From: Myxococcota bacterium
GTDB taxonomy: Bacteria > Myxococcota_A > Polyangia > Polyangiales > Polyangiaceae
Reading direction: 5' to 3'
NCBI GenBank assembly: GCA_963169165.1
Contig: CAUJFL010000434.1
Span: forward strand, 1 to 42,595
DNA length: 42,595 nt
Shown here: piece by piece, positions 30,581-37,277 of the stretch
Layout: the number at the start of each line of letters is the position of its first letter
Numbering within the stretch: position 1 is the stretch's first letter
The notes under the pieces: generated by a model
Told to the model about the DNA's origin: nothing
The model's input: the letters and a program-made list of their open reading frames with translations, nothing else
Database searches by the model: none
Translations under genes and position numbers: made by a program

Positions 30581-31945
30581 ATGCGCAACCTCCAGCTTCG
30601 AATGGGCTCCTTGTCTGTATTTTTCGTCATCGCGGCCGTCGGCGTCGCCTGCGGCGGCAGCAGCGACGAGACCGCTGACAACCCTGCCACCACGGCGGGC
30701 GCCGGCGGCGGCAGCGCGGGCGGGGCCGGCAAGGCCTCGTCGGGCGCGAGCGGCGTCGGCGGAAAGAGCGCGGGCGGCGCGAGCACGGCCGGGACGGGCG
30801 GCACGAGCACGGCCGGGACGGGCGGCGCGAGCACGGGCGGGACGGGCGGCACGAGCACGGCGGGAACGGGCGGCACGAGCACGGCGGGAACGGGCGGCAC
30901 GAGCACGGCCGGGACGGGCGGCACGAGCACGGCGGGAACGGGCGGCACGAGCACGGCAGGCGCGGGCGGTACGAGCACGGCGGGAACGGGCGGCACGAGC
31001 AACGGCGGGGCCGCAGGCGATCCTGGCACGGCGGGGACAGGCGGCGTCAGCAACGGCGGGGCCGCGGGCGATCCCGGCGCGGCTGGCACGGGCGGCGTGA
31101 GCAGCGGCGGCAGCGCCGGGGCCGGCGGTTCGACAGCCTCGTGTTGTGGCGACGACAAGGAATGCGACGCGCAGTCGCCTGGCACGGTGTGTGTGCTCGG
31201 CCACTGCAAGAAGCCCGCGCCCGGTGGCGAGTGCTGGGACGACGGAGACTGCAAGCCCGGCAACCACTGCGAGGGCGAGGTCGCGTGCAACTGCGCGCTC
31301 GACGTGGTCTGTCCGCCCAAGGAGGCGCCTGGCAAGTGTGAGCCCAACGGCGGCGGCTCGTGCTGCAAGGGCGACGGCGACTGCGCGAAGAGCGACGAGT
31401 GCGTGGGCAACTCCGGCGCGATGGTGTGTCAGCCGCGACCGACGACAGCGGGCCTCTGCTGGCGCGACGGCGACTGCGCCAAGGGTGAGACCTGCGAGAA
31501 CGAGCGCATCTGTCCGTGCGGCGCGACTTGCCTCCTCCCCGATCAGCCCGGCAAGTGCGAGTCCCCCGGCAACGGCGCGCCTTGTTGCAAGCTGGACGAA
31601 GACTGCAAGCAGGGCCAGGAGTGCGCTGGCAGCGGCGGGAAGAAGGTTTGCAAGGACAGGCCCACCGTGAAGGGTGAGTGCTGGAGCGACTCCGACTGCC
31701 CCGGCAGCGTCTGCCTAAATGCGCAGATCTGCCAGTGCGGGGCGAACTGCCTCGTGCCCGATTTGCCGGGCAAGTGCCTCTTACGGGGCTGCGAACCGGA
31801 GGCGAGGGGAGCTGCCGTCAGCTCCCCTTCAGCGCCGCGCGGAGGTCGACGCCCGGCACGACCGAGACGAGCATCGCGTCGATCACGCCGCTCGGTCGCG
31901 CCCCGTCCGCCGGCAAGACCCGGGGCGCGCCCGGGCCCTTCGTGA
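30581..31945 (+). CDS. Lipoprotein with Gly/Ser/Thr repeat stalk and three Cys-rich modules
   Basis: A 454-residue lipoprotein. The signal ends in Val-Gly-Val-Ala-Cys (C24). A low-complexity stalk follows, with nine 8-residue units of type GGTSTAGT (nucleotides 30773-30988) and then GGxSNGGA/AGDPGxAGT variants. Three Cys-rich modules of about 73 residues start at 31142, 31361 and 31583. Each opens with a CC pair and DxxC and has an ECW(D/S)(D/R)(D/S)C-like centre and a final PGKC; the look is that of Dickkopf/EB-type disulfide modules. It is probably a surface-exposed protein on an extended stalk. After the third PGKC the frame continues for about 55 Arg/Pro-rich codons that run through a terminator hairpin and antisense to the next gene; that tail may not be natural. 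Start could also be ATG 30572. Confidence 0.8.
   Translation: MRNLQLRMGSLSVFFVIAAVGVACGGSSDETADNPATTAGAGGGSAGGAGKASSGASGVGGKSAGGASTAGTGGTSTAGTGGASTGGTGGTSTAGTGGTSTAGTGGTSTAGTGGTSTAGTGGTSTAGAGGTSTAGTGGTSNGGAAGDPGTAGTGGVSNGGAAGDPGAAGTGGVSSGGSAGAGGSTASCCGDDKECDAQSPGTVCVLGHCKKPAPGGECWDDGDCKPGNHCEGEVACNCALDVVCPPKEAPGKCEPNGGGSCCKGDGDCAKSDECVGNSGAMVCQPRPTTAGLCWRDGDCAKGETCENERICPCGATCLLPDQPGKCESPGNGAPCCKLDEDCKQGQECAGSGGKKVCKDRPTVKGECWSDSDCPGSVCLNAQICQCGANCLVPDLPGKCLLRGCEPEARGAAVSSPSAPRGGRRPARPRRASRRSRRSVAPRPPARPGARPGPS
30773..30988 (+). repeat. Nine tandem 24-base repeats in the lipoprotein stalk
   Basis: Nine head-to-tail 24-base units encode GGTSTAGT or close variants (GGASTAGT, GGASTGGT, GGTSTAGA). 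Differences are few and mostly third-position, for example GCC/GCG and GGG/GGA. This marks a minisatellite that can change copy number without shifting the frame. Confidence 0.9.
31805..31828. terminator. Hairpin between converging genes (bidirectional terminator)
   Basis: AGGGGAGCTG and CAGCTCCCCT form a perfect 10-bp stem around a CCGT loop. The stop codon of the minus-strand gene (31818-31820) lies in it. There is no long T run in either direction. It sits just after the last Cys module of the plus-strand lipoprotein, where that gene would be expected to end, although its open frame continues through the hairpin to 31945. Confidence 0.6.
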
Positions 31946-32411
31946 TCCACACGCGGATCGCGGGCAGCACGTCGTCGGGCAGCGCGGGCTGCGGCGGGAC
32001 GACGGCGCTGGCGACCGCGCGCGGATCGACGCCGCCCGGATAGTCGAACTTGCGCGTGTCGGCGTGGAGCTCTTCGGAGACCACGTCGCGGGTCGACAGC
32101 ACGATCTCGTCCGGCGGGCGCACGGCGGGGGTGACGGGGTCCTGCACGGCCTGCGAGATCAGCGTGGTCGTGCCAGCGTTGGTTTTTCGAGTTTGTGCCG
32201 CGGCGAGCCGCGTCGCCGCCTGCCGCAGCTCGGCGGCGCGCTCCACCTTACCCTCGCCCTCGGCGTCTCTCGCAGCGCGCTCGAGCCAGGTGAGCCCGCC
32301 GTCACGATCTCCCTTGGTCCAGAGCGCCTCGGCGGTCGACCGCAGCCACTCGAGGTTCTCCGAGTCGTCCGGCCGTGGGGTCGGAAAATCTGTCGACATG
32401 CGGCCGATCAT
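31818..32411 (-). CDS. Protein of unknown function coupled to radC
   Basis: A 197-residue protein. Its ATG overlaps the radC stop (ATGA), which supports start 32411; a second ATG four codons in gives the more usual-looking MSTDFPTPRPDD. The N-terminal third is acidic and helical (LEWLRSTAEALWTKGDRDGGLTWLERAARDAEGEGKVERA region, split here only for description), like one or two TPR-type helix pairs. A Thr/Pro-rich middle follows, then a C-terminal region with AIRVWITKGPGAPRV and GVIDAMLVSVVPGVDLR strands. No enzyme motif and no signal peptide, so it is likely cytoplasmic. The evidence for being a gene is the coupling, consistent codon use and the terminator at its end. Confidence 0.7.
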   Translation of the reverse strand: MIGRMSTDFPTPRPDDSENLEWLRSTAEALWTKGDRDGGLTWLERAARDAEGEGKVERAAELRQAATRLAAAQTRKTNAGTTTLISQAVQDPVTPAVRPPDEIVLSTRDVVSEELHADTRKFDYPGGVDPRAVASAVVPPQPALPDDVLPAIRVWITKGPGAPRVLPADGARPSGVIDAMLVSVVPGVDLRAALKGS

Positions 32412-33088
32412 CGCGACGGATCGGTGACGTGGTCAAGCAGGCCGAGCTCGAACATCGAGCGGTGACTGCGGGCGGCGACCACGACGTGATCGAGCAACAC
32501 GAGGCCCGTCGCGCGCGCGGCGCCGGCGACCCGCCTCGTCGCGTCGACGTCGTCGGGGGATGGAGAAGGGTCACCGCTCGGGTGGTTGTGTACGAGGAAG
32601 AACCCCGCGGCGCCCAGCCTCAGCACCGTGCAGAGGACGTCGCGCACGACGAAGCGGCACTCGTTGGAGGTCCCGACCGCGACGCGGCGGGCGCCCATCA
32701 CGGCGTGGTGCGCGTCGACCGCGACGACCCACAGCTCCTCGTGCGTCTCGGCGCCCCAGACCGCGCGCGCCCACGCGGCCACGTCGTCGGGCCCCGACAG
32801 CACCTGCCGAGGCGCCAGCGCGGCGGCTCCGGCCGCGCGCACGCCCAGCTCGAGCGCGGCCTCGACGCGCGCGCGTGACGCCGGGCCCAGCCGCGCCGCG
32901 GTGGCGCCCTCGGACACCGCGCCGCGCGCGAGCCCGAGGAGGCCGCCGCTCGCGTCGAGCAGCGTCTGCGCCCGGCGGGTCGCGGTGGAGCCTGGACCAC
33001 CGAGGATCATCGCCAGCAGCTCGGCGTCGCCCACCGCGTCGAGTCCGGTGAGCGGCGTCGCCGCGCGTCGAGTGAGTCGAGCCTGCAC
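32408..33088 (-). CDS. radC: RadC-family JAB/MPN domain protein
   Basis: A 226-residue RadC-like protein. The N-terminal helix-hairpin-helix region (about 12-85) holds DAELLAMILGG, close to the GDAELLAxLL box of the family. The C-terminal JAMM/MPN domain has the metal-binding set: E118 in HEELW, and HNHPSGDPSPSPDD with H167, H169 and D180. The fold is a zinc hydrolase type, but the role of RadC is unsettled; the old DNA-repair link is weak. GTG start at 33088; the family usually begins a little further upstream (RERLL motif), so the N-terminus is short here. Coupled to the downstream gene, and divergent from sspB over 150 bases. Confidence 0.9.
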   Translation of the reverse strand: MQARLTRRAATPLTGLDAVGDAELLAMILGGPGSTATRRAQTLLDASGGLLGLARGAVSEGATAARLGPASRARVEAALELGVRAAGAAALAPRQVLSGPDDVAAWARAVWGAETHEELWVVAVDAHHAVMGARRVAVGTSNECRFVVRDVLCTVLRLGAAGFFLVHNHPSGDPSPSPDDVDATRRVAGAARATGLVLLDHVVVAARSHRSMFELGLLDHVTDPSR

Positions 33089-33238
33089 GCCGCGGAGGAA
33101 AGCAGCCGACGTGCCACGCGACTTTCAGGCGAAAGTGGCGGCCTCGCGCTGGACGTGGACGCGATGTCCAGTGGACGGGGCGGCCAAGTTTCCCTGTTTT
33201 CGATGGCCGAGGCAGGCTAGAAGCGCCACCGGCCCACC
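33089..33238. other. Divergent intergenic region radC/sspB with inverted repeats
   Basis: The largest gap in the window. It contains ACTTTC-aggc-GAAAGT (33121-33136), a perfect 6-bp inverted repeat, and CTGGAC…GTCCAG (33149-33171) overlapping two direct GTGGACG copies 16 bases apart. TAGAAG (33218-33223) might be a -10 for sspB, 15 bases before its ATG. The repeats could be operator sites; no regulator is known. Confidence 0.35.
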
Positions 33239-33835
33239 ATGACTCAGCCGCCCAAGAAGGACGTCTTCGACCACCTGCTGCTCGCGGCGAGCGTGTTCGT
33301 TCACCTCGATCCGCGCAGGCCCGGGGTCGTCGTGCCCGACTGGTTCAAGAAGAAGCCGACGCTCGTGCTGCAGGTGGGGAACAACATGGCCGTGCCGATC
33401 CCCGATCTGAAGGGCGATCTGGTGGGCATCGCGTGCACCCTGTCGTTCAACCGGGAGCCCTATTATTGTCGACTGCCGTGGACGGCGATCTTCGCCCTCA
33501 TCGGCGAGGACCAGCGCGGCATGGTGTGGGCCGAAGATGTCCCCTTCGAGGTGCACGCGCAGTACGGCGTCAAGCCCGCGCCGCCGCCCGCGCCCGCCGT
33601 CGAGGCCGCGACAGACGGCGAGCCCCCGCCGAAGAAGGCCAAGAAGCCCCGCAAGAAGAAGGCGCGTCCGGCGCGCGAGCCGCTGCCCGACAACGTCCGC
33701 GCGCTGCGCGCCGAGCGGCCTGCAGAGCCCGAGGTCGAGCCCGTCCCGCCGCCCGTCGTCGCGCCGCCTCGGCCGTCGCCCGCCGCGAAGCGCCCGAAGC
33801 GCGAGCTGCCGTCGTACCTCCGCGTCGTGAAGTGA
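33239..33835 (+). CDS. sspB: ClpXP protease adaptor SspB-like
   Basis: SspB tethers ssrA-tagged and other substrates to the ClpXP protease. The folded domain (about 5-108) has the family pattern VFVHLDPRRPGVVVPDWF, LVLQVGNNMAVPIPDL, TLSFNREPYYCRLPW and MVWAEDVPFEV. A long flexible linker rich in Pro, Lys, Arg and Glu follows (about 112-188). The last residues are SYLRVVK, almost the same as the ClpX-binding tail (…LRVVK) known from E. coli SspB, so delivery to ClpX is very likely. At 198 residues it is a little longer than E. coli SspB (165) because of the linker. livM begins 13 bases after its stop; no clpX or clpP is near. Confidence 0.9.
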   Translation: MTQPPKKDVFDHLLLAASVFVHLDPRRPGVVVPDWFKKKPTLVLQVGNNMAVPIPDLKGDLVGIACTLSFNREPYYCRLPWTAIFALIGEDQRGMVWAEDVPFEVHAQYGVKPAPPPAPAVEAATDGEPPPKKAKKPRKKKARPAREPLPDNVRALRAERPAEPEVEPVPPPVVAPPRPSPAAKRPKRELPSYLRVVK

Positions 33836-33848
33836 GCGGATCGGAGCG

Positions 33849-34922
33849 ATGAAGGGGGTCCGGTCGCTCGCGCCGTTCGCCGTCTTCGCCGCCGTCGCGT
33901 TCGCGCTCGAGCTCTCGCTGCCTCGCCTGGTCGCGGACTCCTCGGTTCGCCAGCTGCTGATGCTCGGCGGCGTCAACGTGCTCATCGCGCTCTCGCTCAA
34001 CGTGATCAACGGGATGGCCGGTCAGTTCAGCATCGGGCACGCCGGCTTCGTCGGCATCGGCGCGTACGCGTCGGCGGTCGTCGTCGCGAACCTTCAGCTG
34101 AAGTTCCCGGCGGAGCTCACGTTCGCCCGATCGCTGTGGCTCGTCCCGGCGGGGGCGCTGACGGGCGCGCTCGTCTCGGCGGTCTTCGGGCTCCTCGTGG
34201 GGCTGCCGAGCCTGCGCTTGCGCGGCGACTACCTCGCGATCGTGACGCTCGGGTTCGCCGAGATCTTTCGGCTGTTGATCTCGACCGCCGCCGCGAGCGA
34301 GACGGGCGGCCCCGGCGCGCTCCTCGCGAAGCTCGGTGGTCAGAACGGCTATGCGGGCCCGAACGAGCTCGGCGTGCCGCAGCCGGCGGGGCCGTTCTGG
34401 ATCTTCTTCGCGGTGATGTGCGTGACGCTGCTCGCGCTGCGCCTCAAGTTCTCCGGGTGGGGGCGCGCGCTGCGGGCGCTCCGCGAGGACGAGATCGCCG
34501 CCGCCGCCGTCGGCGTCGATCCGACGCGGTACAAGGTCACGAGCTTCGTGCTCTCCGCGCTCGGCGCCGGGCTCGCGGGCGGCCTGCTGTCGATCATGCG
34601 CGACGGCTCGCCGATCACGCAGCCAGACAACTTCAGCTTCCAGATGTCGTTCGACGCCATCACGATGGTGATCCTCGGCGGCTCTGGCTCCGTGTCCGGC
34701 TCGATCCTGGGCGCCATCTTCGTCACGTTCACGATCAAGCTGATCGAGTTGCTGCAGGCGACCGACGCCGCGCAGGCGCTCAAGGCGTCGCACGAGTGGC
34801 TCGATCTCAACGCGCTGAGGATGGTCGTGTACGCGGCCGTGCTGATCGCGGTGATGATCCTGCGCCCCGAGGGGGTGCTCGGCGAGCGTGAGCTGTTTCA
34901 GCGGCGGCGAGGCGAGCGGTGA
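33849..34922 (+). CDS. livM: Branched-chain amino acid ABC transporter permease LivM
   Basis: A 357-residue inner-membrane permease with about eight to ten hydrophobic helices. Family signatures are LSLNVINGMAGQFSIGHAGF (about 51-70), the coupling-loop region GRALRALREDEIAAAAVGVD with the conserved GxxLxAxRE(D/N)E pattern, and ILGGSGSVSGSILGA near the end. It forms half of the membrane channel that imports leucine-type amino acids or related compounds. GGAG before the ATG is a fair ribosome site, at short distance. The stop overlaps the livG GTG. Its usual partner LivH is not upstream; sspB is there instead. Confidence 0.93.
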   Translation: MKGVRSLAPFAVFAAVAFALELSLPRLVADSSVRQLLMLGGVNVLIALSLNVINGMAGQFSIGHAGFVGIGAYASAVVVANLQLKFPAELTFARSLWLVPAGALTGALVSAVFGLLVGLPSLRLRGDYLAIVTLGFAEIFRLLISTAAASETGGPGALLAKLGGQNGYAGPNELGVPQPAGPFWIFFAVMCVTLLALRLKFSGWGRALRALREDEIAAAAVGVDPTRYKVTSFVLSALGAGLAGGLLSIMRDGSPITQPDNFSFQMSFDAITMVILGGSGSVSGSILGAIFVTFTIKLIELLQATDAAQALKASHEWLDLNALRMVVYAAVLIAVMILRPEGVLGERELFQRRRGER

Positions 34923-35694
34923 GCGAGCTCGTGCTGGCTCACGTCACGAAGACCTTCGGCGGCCTCACGGCGGTGAAGGACGTCTCGTTCACCGTGAAGG
35001 CGCGCTCGATCTTCGGCGTGATCGGGCCGAACGGCGCCGGAAAGACGACGGTGTTCAACCTCGTCACCGGCGTCTATCGCGCCGATCCGGGCGGCTCGAT
35101 GCGCCTCGGTGAGATCGAGCTCGGCGCGCTCGCGCCCGCGAGAATCGCCGCCGTCGGCGTCGCCCGCACGTTCCAGAACATCCGCGTGTTCGCCAAGCTC
35201 ACCGTGCTCGAGAACGTGCTGGTCGCGTGCGAGACGACCAGGAAGACCGGGCTGGGCGCGGCCGCGCTGCGGACGCCGGGGTTCTTCGACGACGAGGACG
35301 ACATGAGAGCGCGCGCGCTGTCGCTGCTGCGCGTGTTCGAGCTCGACGCGCTCGCCGATCAGGCCCCGACGTCGCTGTCCTACGGCAACCAGCGCCGCCT
35401 CGAGATCGCCCGCGCGATGATGCTGCGCCCCCGCCTGCTCCTGCTCGACGAGCCCGCCGCCGGGATGAACTACGGCGAGGCAGAGGGGCTGAAGCGCCAG
35501 ATCGCGTGGCTGCGCGACGAGTTCGACCTCACCGTGGTGCTCGTCGAGCACAACATGCAGGTCGTGATGGGCGTGTGCGAGCGCATCCACGTGCTCGATC
35601 ACGGCGAGAGCATCGCCGAGGGCACGCCCGACGAGGTGCGCCGCGATCCGAAGGTCATCGCGGCCTATCTCGGCGACGACACCGAGGAGGGCGC

Positions 35695-35698
<4 letters not shown>
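34919..35698 (+). CDS. livG: Branched-chain amino acid ABC transporter ATPase LivG
   Basis: A 259-residue ATPase with Walker [10 protein letters not shown], the Q-loop region [10 protein letters not shown], signature [15 protein letters not shown], Walker [13 protein letters not shown] and the switch His in [17 protein letters not shown] and PAAGMN are characteristic of LivG as opposed to LivF. The end (VIAAYLGDD) is the typical LivG tail. GTG start within the livM stop (GTGA), and its own stop overlaps the livF GTG, so the three subunits are tightly coupled. Confidence 0.95.
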
Positions 35699-36462
<764 letters not shown>

Positions 36463-36469
36463 AGAATGT

Positions 36470-36826
36470 TTATTTTTCGACGGTGTACGTGCAGTCCTTC
36501 AGGTTGACCCGCGTGCCATCCATCGCCACGGTGCCCTCCACCGTGATCTTCGGGTACCTGCCGTCGATGCTGACCTTGGCGGGGATCAGGCACGAGACGT
36601 TCTGCTTCGATGCGGGTGCGTCGCCGACCACGAGCGCCCAGGGATCGCTCGGGCGGCCGCCGTTGGAGTATCCCTGCTTGTAGATGCCAGTGACCTTGAC
36701 CTTCTGGCCGTTGTACTTGGCGCCGTTCGCGCCGACCTCGCCCGCGGTGAGGGTGCCGCCACCACCCTTGCAACCGGTGGCGCCGAGGACGGTGAAGCAC
36801 GCGAGGAGACAGAGCGGTTTGAGCAT
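36470..36826 (-). CDS. Small lipoprotein, OB-fold-like, paralog A
   Basis: A 118-residue lipoprotein with lipobox Ala-Thr-Gly-Cys (C19) and a Gly-rich spacer. The mature domain (about 28-118) begins EVGANGAKYNGQKVKVTGIY, an opening typical of OB-fold tRNA_anti-like domains (strand, turn, KVKVTG strand), and has two Cys that could form a disulfide (SCL and DCTY). It is clearly a duplicate of the gene just upstream (36881-37252), with most positions identical through GIYKQG.SNGGRP, APASK and PAKV. Ligand unknown. ATG 36826 is supported by TACCCT six bases before it. Confidence 0.82.
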   Translation of the reverse strand: MLKPLCLLACFTVLGATGCKGGGGTLTAGEVGANGAKYNGQKVKVTGIYKQGYSNGGRPSDPWALVVGDAPASKQNVSCLIPAKVSIDGRYPKITVEGTVAMDGTRVNLKDCTYTVEK

Positions 36827-36832
36827 GCGGCC

Positions 36833-36838
36833 AGGGTA
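36833..36838 (-). promoter_or_regulatory. -10-like hexamer TACCCT, leaderless spacing
   Basis: On the minus strand TACCCT is followed by GGCCGC and the ATG of paralog A. A TTCACG at 18 bases upstream is a possible but weak -35. The six-base spacer is identical to that before the gene at 3973. Confidence 0.45.
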
Positions 36839-36880
36839 TCCCGAGCCCGGCCACTTCGTGAAGAAATGTTCAGAGACGGA

Positions 36881-37252
36881 TCACTTGGCGAGCCTGTACG
36901 TGCAATTCTCCAGGTAGACACGCTCGCCAGGCTTGGCCGAGACGGTGCCCTCGGCGACGAGCTTGGGATAGTTGTTGGGGAGCTCGACCTTGGCGGGGAC
37001 GAGGCAGGCGACCGTGTCCTTCGACGCGGGCGCGTCGGCGATCAGGACGGCCCACTGATCGCCGGGCCGCCCGCCGTTGGAGAAGCCCTGCTTGTAGATC
37101 CCGGTGACGGTGACCTTCTTTCCGTCGTACGCGGCGCCGTTCGCGCCGACCTCGGAGGCGGCGAGCGGGGGCGCGGAGGGCGCGGTGGGCGTACCGCCGC
37201 AGGCGCCGGCCGCGAGGAGGGAGAGCGACGAGATGATCGGGAGTAGACGCAT
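36881..37252 (-). CDS. Small lipoprotein, OB-fold-like, paralog B
   Basis: A 123-residue lipoprotein; the signal ends in Ala-Gly-Ala-Cys (C18), followed by a Pro/Ala spacer. The mature domain starts SEVGANGAAYDGKKVTVTG and shares with paralog A the GIYKQGFSNGGRP, APASKDTV and CLVPAKV stretches, the closing NCTY and the two-Cys pattern. Start ATG 37252 is used because the signal peptide begins there; upstream in-frame codons look non-coding. The two paralogs are 54 bases apart and each has its own promoter-like hexamer, so they may be regulated separately. Function unknown. Confidence 0.82.
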   Translation of the reverse strand: MRLLPIISSLSLLAAGACGGTPTAPSAPPLAASEVGANGAAYDGKKVTVTGIYKQGFSNGGRPGDQWAVLIADAPASKDTVACLVPAKVELPNNYPKLVAEGTVSAKPGERVYLENCTYRLAK

Positions 37253-37258
37253 CCGAGC

Positions 37259-37264
37259 CGTGTA
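37259..37264 (-). promoter_or_regulatory. Weak -10-like hexamer TACACG
   Basis: TACACG on the minus strand ends six bases before the ATG of paralog B. The last base departs from the TANNNT pattern, so this is the weakest member of the leaderless set. Confidence 0.25.
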
Positions 37265-37277
37265 CCAGCCCCGGCCG

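Noticed and set aside
30773-30988. Possible CRISPR array
   Set aside because: The 24-base units are adjacent with no unique spacers and keep a coding frame; it is a coding minisatellite.
30458-31410. Minus-strand Pro/Ala repeat frames opposite the lipoprotein stalk
   Set aside because: They only mirror the 24-base repeat; the plus strand has a proper lipoprotein signal and Cys modules.
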